Below, piece after piece: positions 26,181-34,783 of a stretch of 64,000 nucleotides of DNA (positions are counted from its first letter, which is position 1; each line of letters opens with the position of its first letter). The stretch lies in the NCBI RefSeq assembly GCF_018618415.1, contig NZ_JACSMA010000001.1, positions 930,001 through 994,000 of the forward strand. Direction: 5' to 3'. The stretch comes from Exiguobacterium sp. s146 (GTDB taxonomy: Bacteria > Bacillota > Bacilli > Exiguobacteriales > Exiguobacteriaceae). The translations under genes and the position numbers were made by a program. Below the pieces are notes generated by a model that searched no databases, was not told the origin of the DNA, and was given only the letters and a program-made list of their open reading frames with translations.

Positions 26181-26211
26181 GTCGTAGCAGGTAACGAGGA
26201 GGACTCTCGAG

Positions 26212-27045
26212 ATGATGAAACAAATAGAACTCAAAGGAGATCATGAAGTGAATACAACGACAACTCAACCGAACGAAACGGTGATGCAAAAAGACAGTGC
26301 CTATGTCGTGAACAACTTGAACTTATGGTATGGCGACGATCAGGCGTTGATCGACGTCAACCTCGATATCAAGAAGAACGAAGTGACGGCCATCATCGGT
26401 CCGTCGGGTTGTGGGAAGTCGACGTTCATCAAGACGTTGAACCGGATGGTCGAGCTCGTGCCGTCTGTCCGTACGAATGGTGAAATCTTGTATCATGGCC
26501 GCAACATCTTCGACCGCGATTATAAAGTCGAAGATCTTCGGACATCGGTCGGCATGGTGTTCCAACAACCGAACCCGTTCCCGAAATCGGTATATGACAA
26601 CGTGGCGTACGGACCGCGGACGCACGGCATTAAAAACAAAAAAGTGCTTGATGAGATTGTCGAACGCTCGCTTCGCGGCGCTGCCATCTGGGATGAAGTG
26701 AAAGATCGCTTGAACGAGAACGCGTATGGCCTCTCGGGTGGACAGCAGCAACGTCTCTGTATCGCCCGGACACTTGCCATCGAACCGGACGTCATCCTCA
26801 TGGATGAGCCGACATCAGCACTTGACCCGATTTCGACGCTTAAAGTCGAAGAGCTCGTTCAAGAGTTGAAAGAGCAGTATTCGATTATCATCGTTACACA
26901 CAACATGCAGCAAGCGGCCCGTGTCTCGGATAAGACAGCGTTCTTCTTGAACGGAGAAGTCGTCGAATTCGATGCGACTGACAAAATCTTCTCGAATCCA
27001 ACGGACAAACGGACTGAAGACTATATTTCTGGCCGGTTCGGTTAA
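26212..27045 (+). CDS. pstB: Phosphate ABC transporter ATP-binding protein PstB
   Basis: ATPase of the Pst importer, 277 residues. Walker A is GPSGCGKST, the signature [13 protein letters not shown], Walker [13 protein letters not shown] and the H-loop VTHNMQ. Two starts are possible: ATG at 26212 after GAGGAGGA, or a GTG about 12 codons later after AAAGGAG; I keep the first. There is a single pstB, whereas B. subtilis has two. Confidence 0.93.
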   Translation: MMKQIELKGDHEVNTTTTQPNETVMQKDSAYVVNNLNLWYGDDQALIDVNLDIKKNEVTAIIGPSGCGKSTFIKTLNRMVELVPSVRTNGEILYHGRNIFDRDYKVEDLRTSVGMVFQQPNPFPKSVYDNVAYGPRTHGIKNKKVLDEIVERSLRGAAIWDEVKDRLNENAYGLSGGQQQRLCIARTLAIEPDVILMDEPTSALDPISTLKVEELVQELKEQYSIIIVTHNMQQAARVSDKTAFFLNGEVVEFDATDKIFSNPTDKRTEDYISGRFG

Positions 27046-27060
27046 GAAGGGGAGACAATC

Positions 27061-27723
27061 ATGGCACAAAATCGCACATTTTTTGATACGAAGTTAAACG
27101 AATTAGAAGACAAGGTCGTTCGCTTGGCGAATTTGACGATGCGTCAGACGGCCACGGCCATCGAAGTACTTGAGAAACGCGACCTCGTGCTCGCCCAGAC
27201 GGTCATCGACAATGACAACGAACTCGATGAACTCGAGCTTGAAATCAATGACGAGGCGATCCTATTGATAGCGAAACAACAACCGGTCGCGACCGACTTG
27301 CGCCGCTTAATCGTGACGATGAAATCGGCGACCGACCTTGAGCGGATCGCAGATTATGCGACGAATATCGCCAAAGCCGTCGCGCGCATCGAGCACGTGC
27401 CATACGTGTTAGACATCAAGCCGCTCAAACAGATGGCCGAACAGTTGATTGACATGCTCGAGCTGGCGACGCGTGCTTACCGAAAAGGCGAGGTCAGCCG
27501 AGTCCGTGACTTGAACGAGATGGATAAAGTCATCGACGACTTGAACTTGCAAACGATTAAACAATATATGGGGTCTGTGCCGACGATGGCTGTCGGCACG
27601 AACGACGTCTATGAGTTTTCGAACATCGCCCGCTATTTAGAACGCATGGGTGATCACGTGACGAATTTCGGAGAACACCTCATTTTCCTCGAAAAAGGGA
27701 AACATTATGATTTAAACCAGTAA
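27061..27723 (+). CDS. phoU: Phosphate signalling protein PhoU
   Basis: A 220-residue all-helical protein with two three-helix bundles, each with a metal-binding motif (TDLERIADYATNIAK and RYLERMGDHVTNFGE). It restrains Pst activity and PhoR signalling when phosphate is plentiful. It is the last gene of the operon, followed by a strong terminator. B. subtilis lacks phoU at this site, so the operon here has the wider bacterial arrangement. Confidence 0.93.
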   Translation: MAQNRTFFDTKLNELEDKVVRLANLTMRQTATAIEVLEKRDLVLAQTVIDNDNELDELELEINDEAILLIAKQQPVATDLRRLIVTMKSATDLERIADYATNIAKAVARIEHVPYVLDIKPLKQMAEQLIDMLELATRAYRKGEVSRVRDLNEMDKVIDDLNLQTIKQYMGSVPTMAVGTNDVYEFSNIARYLERMGDHVTNFGEHLIFLEKGKHYDLNQ

Positions 27724-27731
27724 GAAGAGTG

Positions 27732-27769
27732 GTAAAGAACAACAGACCAGTTGTTCTTTACTTTTTTTT
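27732..27769 (+). terminator. Terminator of the pst operon
   Basis: GTAAAGAACAAC and its perfect complement, AGACCA loop, eight Ts. Confidence 0.9.
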
Positions 27770-27841
27770 GTGCAGGAATTCACGGGTTGGAGGCGAATAG
27801 TAGAACACATGGATTTTTTTTAGGAAGGGAGCCACCTATAG

Positions 27842-28612
27842 ATGGAAGAGAAAATCGTTTCCTTGAAGCAACAAGGACTAACGTTAAAACAGATTGCAGA
27901 ACAATTAGACATGCCAATCGGGAAAGTGCAGTACGCTTGGCGTAAATGGCGTTCCCAACACGGCGAACCGGCCAAACCGGTCGCCGCCGCTTCAAAACGA
28001 AAGACCGAAGGGAAGAAAGCAATGACTCCGAAACCGAAGCAAGTACCCGCCTCATCTGGGAAGCAGGTCGCTTCGACGCTGCAACACGAGCTGCCAGTCC
28101 AATCACCACTGTTAGATAAAGGCCTAGGCGGGTTCTGGAAGCTTCCAGACCGCTATGATCAAGATTTGATGCATGCGGTCGTCCAATCGCCGAACGCCGT
28201 CTACGTCTTTTGGGAAGTGTCAGACAGCGTCAAAGAGACGTTGTCGATGCAGTTCATGCGTCCGTGGGAAGATTTGCCGAAGGCGTTCCGAATCCTTGAC
28301 ATCACCTTGCTCGATTATGCGAGCGGTCATGCGAACCGGTCGTATACGTTCGAATTGCCAGAGATGACGAACAGTTGGTTCGTTCGACCACTCGATCCGA
28401 ACACGACATATGTGTTCGAGTTTGGGATTCGGACGATGGAAGGGGAATTCCTTCCGTTGCTCGCATCTTCACCGATTGACACGCCACGTGCGGAGCCAGC
28501 CGGCCATGGTCGTTTCGCTGAACCGGTACGACGTTGGCAATATGGAGAAGTCGAGTCTCCAGAACTGCTCGACACGCTACCTAAATATTCTGCATACCGA
28601 TTCGTGCGCTGA
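27842..28612 (+). CDS. DUF4912 protein with N-terminal HTH-like segment
   Basis: A 256-residue cytoplasmic protein of unknown function. Residues about 1-38 look like a helix-turn-helix (KQQGLTLKQIAEQLDMPIGK). Residues 40-80 form a lysine/proline-rich linker. The remainder is the DUF4912 domain, with YVFWEVSD and TYVFEFGIRT. AAGGGAG precedes the ATG. It lies 14 nt before the GH57 gene and probably shares its mRNA. DUF4912 genes often neighbour GH57/glycosyltransferase genes in my recollection, which suggests a carbohydrate-related regulator or scaffold. That role is inference. Confidence 0.75.
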   Translation: MEEKIVSLKQQGLTLKQIAEQLDMPIGKVQYAWRKWRSQHGEPAKPVAAASKRKTEGKKAMTPKPKQVPASSGKQVASTLQHELPVQSPLLDKGLGGFWKLPDRYDQDLMHAVVQSPNAVYVFWEVSDSVKETLSMQFMRPWEDLPKAFRILDITLLDYASGHANRSYTFELPEMTNSWFVRPLDPNTTYVFEFGIRTMEGEFLPLLASSPIDTPRAEPAGHGRFAEPVRRWQYGEVESPELLDTLPKYSAYRFVR

Positions 28613-28626
28613 GGAGGATTTATTTG

Positions 28627-30828
28627 ATGAAACCAGGTTATTTTTCACTCGTCCTTCATGCCCACCTTCCGTACGTGCGACATGAAGAGAAACACCGCTT
28701 AGAAGAGAGATGGGTGTATGAAGCCATCTCCGAGACATATATCCCGATTCTGTGGCAAGTCGACCGTCTACAGCGACCGCTCCATTGGACGGTCAGTATC
28801 TCACCGCCCGTCGTCGAGATGCTCGCCGACCCGCTCGTCCAGGACCGTTACGTGGAACATTTGGATGAGATGCTCGAATTGATTGACATCGAGCTCGCCG
28901 AAGGACGAAGCGAACCGGAAGTCGAGACGCTCCATTTTTATCGTCAGCGCTACAACGATTTGAAAACAACGTTCTTGCATTGGGAGAAAAACTTGAACCA
29001 TGCGTTCCGTACATATCGTGAGCAAGGGTTCATCGATATGGTCACATGTACGGCGACCCACGGCTTCAATCCGCATTTGTTCACAGAGCAGGCCGCCCGC
29101 GCGGAAATCCGTACCGGGTTGAACTGTTTCGAACGTCATTACGGGTTCCGCCCGACCGGGATTTGGTTGCCGGAGTGTGCCTATACGCCGGGTGTCGACC
29201 GCATCTTATACGAGGAAGGCATCCGTTATACGTTCGTCGATGAGCACGCCTTGCTCGATGCCGACCCGACGCCGGACAAAGGCATTGGCGCACCGGTCTA
29301 CTCGCCGCACGGCGTCGCCTTGTTCCCGCGTGACCAAATCATCTCCGGGAAGATTTGGAGCTCGATGATCGGGTACCCTGGTCATCCTGACTATCGCGAG
29401 TTTTATCGCGACCTCGCCTATGATCGTGATTGGGCGTATATCGAAAAGTTCATGCACCCGGAAGGGATTCGTTTCGATACCGGCCTGAAGATGCACCGTA
29501 TCACGGGCGACACGGATGAGAAAGACTTTTACGTCCGCGCTTGGGCCGAGCATCAAATCGACAACCACGCCCTCGATTTCGCTCAGACGCTCGAAGGCCA
29601 TCTCGAGGCCCATGGTGGACAAACGTTCCCGCCGTTCCTTGTGACGGCGCCGTTCGATGCCGAGTTGTTCGGACATTGGTGGTTTGAAGGACCTGAATTC
29701 CTCGGCAAAGTCGCCGAACGGCTCGAAGAGTTCGGCATCGAGACGATCACGCCGGCGTTGTTCCTCGAGCGCCATTTCCAAGACCTCGAGACGGTCCATG
29801 TCTCGATGAACACGTGGGGGCGCAAAGGGTATGGGGATGTGTGGATTAACGAGCGCAACGAATGGATGCTCCGTCACTTGCACATGATGGAGACACAGCT
29901 CGTCAAAGACGTGGCCGACTATCGTCACGCCTCACCGCTCGTCGACCGGGCGCTCATCCAACTCGTGCGACATTACGTCCTCGCCGTATCGAGTGACTGG
30001 GCCTTCATCCTCGACGGCCAGACGACGGCCCAATACGCGGCCGAACGTTTCCGTGAGCATACACGCCTGTTCGCCGAGCTCGAAACGGCACTGTATCAGG
30101 ACAAGTTGTCGGAAGAACTGCTCGCCGACCATTATCGCGCCTATCCGTTCCTAGATGATGTGGACATTGACATCGACACGTTCCTGTCTCCGCACGATTA
30201 TTATGTGACCGAGGAACGCGGCAGTGAAGGCGAGGCGATTCTCGTCTTGACGCCAGAATATACGGGCAACGTCGTCGGTGACCTCGGACGCCGTGTCATC
30301 GACGAAGTCGAAGCGCGGGCGGCGGAAGGCGAGACGGTGTACGTCTTGACTCCGTTCAAGGAAGGGTTACCGGAGTATGAACGTCACAACCACGTACACG
30401 TCTATCGGGTCCGCCTGACGAGCCCATTCTTGGAACACGTGATGAACCAGGTCGCGGCCCAAAACGTGGCGTACGTCAAACTCGTGCATGAACTAGTTAC
30501 CAAAGTCGCATTCAAAGTGATCCATCAATTTGATTGGATGACAATTCCTGCGGCACGTTCGCTTGCGAAAGCACTACAAGTTCCGTTATACTCAACTATG
30601 TTGTCCTTTGAAACGACCCGCAATCCGCACGGACACGGCGGTTTGTTCGACGCAATCCATCGAATCGAGAACAGCGTCCTCGCTGAAGCCGATACGGTGT
30701 ATATCTGCGAACAACTATCGACCGAGGAAGTCGGAATGCGCTATGCGATTGGCGATAACGTAAAAACCTGCCTGCCGCTCGATGCTTCGCCATACGGGCA
30801 AAAACGTTTGAAAAAGAACACGAAATAA
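28627..30828 (+). CDS. GH57 (DUF1957) glucan branching enzyme fused to the N-terminal half of a GT4-type glycosyltransferase
   Basis: A 733-residue fusion. Residues about 1-520 are a GH57 alpha-1,4-glucan branching enzyme (SLVLHAHLPYVRH; LPECAYTPG with the nucleophile Glu; DAELFGHWWFEGPEF with the second catalytic Asp). From about 535 the sequence becomes a glycogen-synthase-like GT-B acceptor lobe: LVLTPEYTGNVVGDLG, HQFDWMTIPAARSLAKAL, IHRIENSVLAEADTVYIC. It then stops. The nucleotide-sugar lobe with its E-x7-E motif is missing and does not resume in any frame before rpmG. The last 350 nt look less GC-rich than the rest. ATG at 28627 is chosen over an adjacent TTG. Confidence 0.82.
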   Translation: MKPGYFSLVLHAHLPYVRHEEKHRLEERWVYEAISETYIPILWQVDRLQRPLHWTVSISPPVVEMLADPLVQDRYVEHLDEMLELIDIELAEGRSEPEVETLHFYRQRYNDLKTTFLHWEKNLNHAFRTYREQGFIDMVTCTATHGFNPHLFTEQAARAEIRTGLNCFERHYGFRPTGIWLPECAYTPGVDRILYEEGIRYTFVDEHALLDADPTPDKGIGAPVYSPHGVALFPRDQIISGKIWSSMIGYPGHPDYREFYRDLAYDRDWAYIEKFMHPEGIRFDTGLKMHRITGDTDEKDFYVRAWAEHQIDNHALDFAQTLEGHLEAHGGQTFPPFLVTAPFDAELFGHWWFEGPEFLGKVAERLEEFGIETITPALFLERHFQDLETVHVSMNTWGRKGYGDVWINERNEWMLRHLHMMETQLVKDVADYRHASPLVDRALIQLVRHYVLAVSSDWAFILDGQTTAQYAAERFREHTRLFAELETALYQDKLSEELLADHYRAYPFLDDVDIDIDTFLSPHDYYVTEERGSEGEAILVLTPEYTGNVVGDLGRRVIDEVEARAAEGETVYVLTPFKEGLPEYERHNHVHVYRVRLTSPFLEHVMNQVAAQNVAYVKLVHELVTKVAFKVIHQFDWMTIPAARSLAKALQVPLYSTMLSFETTRNPHGHGGLFDAIHRIENSVLAEADTVYICEQLSTEEVGMRYAIGDNVKTCLPLDASPYGQKRLKKNTK

Positions 30829-30927
30829 CCTTGCTTTTTCAAATAAAAATTGGTAGGATAATTGAGTATGCTTAGACTGTAAAGCAAAAGCACTTGATAC
30901 AACATTAGTAAGATGGGAGTGAAAGAA

Positions 30928-31077
30928 ATGCGCGTTAAAATCACACTAGCTTGCACAGAAACAGGCGATCGCACGTACATCACGAAGAAAAACAAACGTA
31001 ACAACCCAGAGCGCCTCGAATTGCGCAAATACAACCCACGTCTCCGTCGTCACACGCTTTACCGCGAAGTGAAATAA
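30928..31077 (+). CDS. rpmG: 50S ribosomal protein L33, zinc-independent form
   Basis: A 49-residue ribosomal protein: [20 protein letters not shown] near the start and [11 protein letters not shown] at the end. Only one cysteine (residue 9) is present, so the two CxxC zinc pairs of the classic form are lost. This is the C-minus paralogue that does not need zinc. The ATG follows GGGAG about 10 nt upstream. Position next to yqgN agrees with Bacillus gene order. Confidence 0.92.
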   Translation: MRVKITLACTETGDRTYITKKNKRNNPERLELRKYNPRLRRHTLYREVK

Positions 31078-31084
31078 TGAGACT

Positions 31085-31113
31085 GGCCGTCACTCATGTG
31101 GCGGCCTTTTTTT
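31085..31113 (+). terminator. Terminator of rpmG
   Basis: GGCCGTCAC paired with GTGGCGGCC, TCAT loop, seven Ts. Confidence 0.85.
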
Positions 31114-31131
31114 GAACAAGGGGGAATTGAA

Positions 31132-31686
31132 GTGATTGAAAAGAAACAACTTCGGCAAGACGTTCATCGTCGAATTCGTGAGCTCGGCGATCGGTCGGAC
31201 CGGGACCGCGTCATGATACATACATTGACCGAACTGAAGGCATGGCGAGAAGCGGATACGGTCGCCGTCACGCTCGCCCTCGATTTAGAGATTGATACGT
31301 TACCGCTCATCCGATTGGCTTGGCAGGCAGGAAAATCAGTGTTCGTGCCGAAAGTTACGAATCAGGGGCTCACGTTCCATGAGATTCATTCGCTTGAAGA
31401 TCTCGAGCCGGGCGTCATGAACATACTAGAACCCACGACTGAAGCGACGACGCGCATGATTGACGTCTGTATCGTCCCTGGCCGTGTGTTTGACCGAGCC
31501 GGCTATCGCATCGGATGGGGAGGTGGCTATTATGACCGCTACCTCGCCACATACAATGGGACGACCATCGCATTGGCCTATGACGTCCAACTGCTCGATG
31601 AGATTCCGATTGAGCCACACGACATTCCTGTCGAATTCATCGTGACGGAAAGGGAAACGATTTTATGTTCGCCATCTTCGTTGTAA
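31132..31686 (+). CDS. yqgN: 5-formyltetrahydrofolate cyclo-ligase
   Basis: ATP-dependent conversion of 5-formyl-THF to 5,10-methenyl-THF, a salvage step in folate one-carbon metabolism. Length is 184 residues. The family signature is FDRAGYRIGWGGGYYDRYL near the C-terminus; basic residues KKQLRQDVHRRI open the protein. GTG at 31132 is chosen because AAGGGGG lies about 8 nt upstream; an earlier in-frame ATG at 31096 is inside the rpmG terminator. It overlaps the DUF92 gene by 22 nt. Confidence 0.9.
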   Translation: MIEKKQLRQDVHRRIRELGDRSDRDRVMIHTLTELKAWREADTVAVTLALDLEIDTLPLIRLAWQAGKSVFVPKVTNQGLTFHEIHSLEDLEPGVMNILEPTTEATTRMIDVCIVPGRVFDRAGYRIGWGGGYYDRYLATYNGTTIALAYDVQLLDEIPIEPHDIPVEFIVTERETILCSPSSL

Positions 31687-32435
31687 CATGCATGGTGGCC
31701 TTTGCGGGCTATCGATTGCACTCCTTGACTCGCTCCGGTGCCGTCTTGACGGTCGTGACGGGGACGGTCATCGGCTACGGCTTCGGTTGGTTCGGGCTGT
31801 ATTTACTCGGTGTCTTCTTCTCGACATCGTCGCTCGCCTCGAAATATCGTGCCCGGGACAAGGCGCCCATCGATGAGATTGTTGAAAAATCGGGTCCCCG
31901 TGATTTCGTCCAAGTGCTCGCCAACGGAGGCATCGGCATGGTGACGGCGTTCGGGATGGTACTTCTCCCGAACGACGCCTGGTTATTCGCCTATATCGCC
32001 TCGATTGCCGCGGCGACGAGCGATACGTGGGGATCCGAGTTCGGGGTGCTCGCCAAGCGCAAGCCGCGCTCGATTCGGACGTTCCGTGAAGTCGAACCGG
32101 GAACGAGCGGTGGCGTGTCGGTGTTCGGAACGATCATGTCGATCGTCGGGGCCACGGTCATCATCGTCGCCTCGCTTCCGTTTATCGAAATCGACGTGAC
32201 GTTCGTGCTCGTCTTGATCGCCCTCGGATTGAGCGGCAGCGTCGTCGATACGCTGTTAGGGGCCACGGTGCAACGCAAATACCGATGCCGAGTGTGCGGC
32301 AAGTTGACCGAGAAGAAGGTGCATCACCGTGAGCCGACGGTCTATGTGTCGGGCTGGCGTTTTCTCGGCAATGACGCCGTCAACTTCTTGTCAATCGCCG
32401 CGGCCGCGACGATTAGTTTCCTCTTGTTACGATGA
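31665..32435 (+). CDS. DUF92 integral membrane protein
   Basis: A 256-residue membrane protein of the DUF92/TMEM19 family with about six hydrophobic segments. Recognisable parts are LTRSGAVLTVVTGTVIGYG, SLASKYR, ATSDTWGSEFGVL and GTSGGVSVFGT. A cytosolic CRVCGK loop near residue 207 is a small metal-like motif. A plant relative is phytyl-phosphate kinase; whether this protein is a prenyl kinase is unknown. It starts inside the folate gene, so expression is coupled. Confidence 0.82.
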   Translation: MFAIFVVTCMVAFAGYRLHSLTRSGAVLTVVTGTVIGYGFGWFGLYLLGVFFSTSSLASKYRARDKAPIDEIVEKSGPRDFVQVLANGGIGMVTAFGMVLLPNDAWLFAYIASIAAATSDTWGSEFGVLAKRKPRSIRTFREVEPGTSGGVSVFGTIMSIVGATVIIVASLPFIEIDVTFVLVLIALGLSGSVVDTLLGATVQRKYRCRVCGKLTEKKVHHREPTVYVSGWRFLGNDAVNFLSIAAAATISFLLLR

Positions 32436-32468
32436 GGGTAGTACAGAAAATGTAGATGTTTCAAATGA

Positions 32469-32486
32469 ATGTGAATTTTGTCACAA
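32469..32486. promoter_or_regulatory. Rex-like operator 1
   Basis: ATGTGAATTTTGTCACAA fits TTGTGAANNNNTTCACAA with two mismatches. It lies 57 nt upstream of a second such site. The core TGTGA-N6-TCACA would also fit an Fnr/Crp-family protein. Confidence 0.5.
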
Positions 32487-32497
32487 TATCGCCAAAG

Positions 32498-32511
32498 TGA
32501 AAACGGTTTCC
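32498..32511. promoter_or_regulatory. cre site (CcpA) before ldh
   Basis: TGAAAACGGTTTCC fits TGNAANCGNWNNCA except at the last base. It lies between the two Rex-like sites, upstream of the promoter, where CcpA often activates. Confidence 0.5.
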
Positions 32512-32525
32512 TTAGTAGTGAGTGT

Positions 32526-32553
32526 TTGTGAATGATGTTACAATCTTTATGTA
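32526..32553 (+). promoter_or_regulatory. ldh promoter with overlapping Rex operator 2
   Basis: TTGTGAATGATGTTACAA (32526-32543) matches the Rex consensus at all but two defined positions. Its left end doubles as a -35 (TTGTGA), with TATGTA at 32548-32553 after 16 nt. Binding of Rex at low NADH would block transcription. Confidence 0.65.
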
Positions 32554-32604
32554 ACAGACATAACAAAAACATGAAACAGATTGTTCGAAGGGTGGAGAAT
32601 CAAT

Positions 32605-33561
32605 ATGGAAACATTAAATCATGCCAAAGTAACACGGGTCGCGCTCGTCGGGGCCGGAGCGGTCGGTGCCAGCTTTGCGTATCAATTGACAACAGCCAGT
32701 CTTTGCGAGGAACTCGTCATTATCGACATCAACAAATCGAAAGCGGAAGGCGAAGCGATGGACTTGAACCACGGCGTCTCGTTCGCCTCTTCACCGATGC
32801 GCGTCTGGGCAGGGGACTATACGGACTGTGGTGCAGCAGATATCGTCGTCATCACTGCCGGTGCTCCGCAAAAGCCGGGTGAGACGCGCCTCGATCTCGT
32901 CGAGAAAAACGCCAAAATCATGAAATCGATGATTGGGGACATCATGGCATCTGGATTCGACGGGATTATCATCATCGCCTCGAACCCGGTCGATATCATG
33001 ACGCACTTGGCCTGGAAATACTCCGGTCTACCGAAGCACCGTGTGTTCGGCTCAGGAACGGTACTCGATACGTCACGTCTCCGTTATATGCTCGGCGACT
33101 ACTTCAACGTCGACCCACGCAACTGCCACGCCTACATCATGGGTGAGCACGGGGACACGGAATTTGCAGCCTGGAGCAACGCCCGCATTTACGGAAAATC
33201 GGTCGAACAGTTGCTTGAAGAGAACGATGAGTACACATGGGAAGACCTCGAAGACATTTACGTCAACGTCCGTGACGCGGCCTACCACATCATCGAGCGG
33301 AAAGGCGCGACCTATTACGCCATCGGTCTCGGTCTGCTCCGTCTCGTCAAAGCCGTGCTCCGTAACGAGAACACGTTGTTGACGGTCGGCGCACACTTGG
33401 ATGGGGAATACGGCTTGAACGATATCCACATCGGCGTACCGGCGATCATCAACCGTCAAGGCGTCCGTCAAGTCGTGGAGATCGAGTTGTCAGACGAAGA
33501 AAAACAAAAGATGCATCATTCGGCAGACGTGTTAATGAAAACGATGCAACCTGTCCTATAA
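32605..33561 (+). CDS. ldh: L-lactate dehydrogenase
   Basis: Reduces pyruvate to lactate with NADH, regenerating NAD during fermentation. Rossmann motif is [20 protein letters not shown] carries the specificity Gln and the mobile-loop Arg. The catalytic His is in [11 protein letters not shown]. Length is 318 residues. The ATG at 32605 is preceded by GGGTGGAG; an in-frame ATG at 32581 has no ribosome site. A redox and carbon switch is indicated by two Rex-like boxes and a cre site. Confidence 0.94.
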   Translation: METLNHAKVTRVALVGAGAVGASFAYQLTTASLCEELVIIDINKSKAEGEAMDLNHGVSFASSPMRVWAGDYTDCGAADIVVITAGAPQKPGETRLDLVEKNAKIMKSMIGDIMASGFDGIIIIASNPVDIMTHLAWKYSGLPKHRVFGSGTVLDTSRLRYMLGDYFNVDPRNCHAYIMGEHGDTEFAAWSNARIYGKSVEQLLEENDEYTWEDLEDIYVNVRDAAYHIIERKGATYYAIGLGLLRLVKAVLRNENTLLTVGAHLDGEYGLNDIHIGVPAIINRQGVRQVVEIELSDEEKQKMHHSADVLMKTMQPVL

Positions 33562-33582
33562 GCATATCGCTCGTTCCATCCT

Positions 33583-33617
33583 GACCGTAGTCGGCTTCCG
33601 CCACTACGGTTTTTTTG
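33583..33617 (+). terminator. Terminator of ldh
   Basis: ACCGTAGT and its complement around an 11-nt loop, then seven Ts. Confidence 0.75.
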
Positions 33618-33715
33618 TGAACAAAAGGATGAAAGGGGAAGATTGGGGCGAGGCTCGATTTTGTTCTCACGGCTAAATTCCTTTAGAATGAAGGTATAGA
33701 AGGAGGTGAGCCAAG

Positions 33716-34768
33716 ATGACAGAACCAGCTTGTTTTTGGGAAGATGTGTATCGTGCCGTTGAAGCAGGAGGGCGCATCGAAAGCGTCTTGGAGCCGTCGC
33801 GTGCACTTTTGTTGTTCGATACGAAAGCGGGGGACGTCTATCACCTCTACATACGGACGGACAAGGCGTGGGCGAACCATGTCGCCATGGACGTCGAGGA
33901 GGTCATGAATTCGTTTCGGTTGGCCCGCATCGGCCGCGAGAAGCTGCATGTGCACATTTATGGTGACCCGCTCGTCGATGAGGAGCGGCTGTCGTCGCTC
34001 ACGTTCCCGATTGCGGCGAAAGTGAAGCTCGAGATGCGGCCGTGCACCGAGACGGAAACGTCGTATCGCCCGCGTGCCGTCGCCCTCGACCAACAGCGGA
34101 AGAACGAACTGAAGCAACGGTTCGCCTTTGGGAAGCCGCAGTTCGTCTATGCGCTCATGTTCGTGACGTTCCTCGTCATGTGGTTCGCCGAATCGATTGG
34201 CTCGACGCTCAATCCGAACACGCTCATCCGCTTCGGCGCGAAAGTGAATCCGCTCATCGATGAAGGGGAATGGTGGCGTCTGATCACCCCGATGTTCCTC
34301 CATATCGGTTGGTTCCATTTTGTCATCAATATGTTCGCGCTTTGGTCACTCGGCCCGCTCGTGGAACGGATGTATGGGTCGATGCGTTTCGCCACCATTT
34401 ATCTGTTGGCGGGTGTCATCGCCACGGTCGCCTCATATGCGTTCAGCGAAGCCATCTCGGCCGGGGCATCAGGGGCGTTGTTCGGGCTTGTCGGGGCACT
34501 GCTCTATTTCGGACTCCGTGACCGCTCCTTATTTATGAAGACGCTCGGTCCTCCGCTGTTTATTATGTTAGGATTGAATGTAGGACTCGCTTTCGTCCTT
34601 GGCGCTAGTTTGGACCATTCCGCACACGCGGGTGGACTCGTCGGGGGCTTTCTGATGGCGGGAGTGGTCGGCTTACCGGATGAACACGTGAAGAAGCGGC
34701 GCCTGCTATTTGCGGGATTCGCGCTCGTGGCGTCCGGCGCATTATTTTGGCTCGGCTACAATCGATGA
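33716..34768 (+). CDS. gluP: Rhomboid family intramembrane serine protease
   Basis: A 350-residue membrane protease. A cytosolic N-terminal domain (about 1-140) resembles that of B. subtilis YqgP. The rhomboid core has HIGWFHFVINMFALW, catalytic Ser in GASGALFGLVGALLYF and catalytic His in DHSAHAGGLVGGF. The C-terminal TPR region of the roughly 500-residue B. subtilis protein is missing. AGAAGGAGG precedes the ATG. It heads a three-gene unit with an M42 peptidase and yqgQ. Confidence 0.9.
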   Translation: MTEPACFWEDVYRAVEAGGRIESVLEPSRALLLFDTKAGDVYHLYIRTDKAWANHVAMDVEEVMNSFRLARIGREKLHVHIYGDPLVDEERLSSLTFPIAAKVKLEMRPCTETETSYRPRAVALDQQRKNELKQRFAFGKPQFVYALMFVTFLVMWFAESIGSTLNPNTLIRFGAKVNPLIDEGEWWRLITPMFLHIGWFHFVINMFALWSLGPLVERMYGSMRFATIYLLAGVIATVASYAFSEAISAGASGALFGLVGALLYFGLRDRSLFMKTLGPPLFIMLGLNVGLAFVLGASLDHSAHAGGLVGGFLMAGVVGLPDEHVKKRRLLFAGFALVASGALFWLGYNR

Positions 34769-34783
34769 CAAAGGAGTAAGGCT

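Noticed and set aside
30829-30927. Frameshifted remnant of a glycosyltransferase C-lobe after the GH57 fusion
   Set aside because: The 99 nt before rpmG are AT-rich with no E-x7-E-like or other GT-B C-lobe coding in any frame.
32470-32485. Fnr/Crp-type site TGTGA-N6-TCACA before ldh
   Set aside because: The same bases fit Rex, and a second Rex-like box lies at the ldh promoter; Rex is simpler, though Fnr remains possible.
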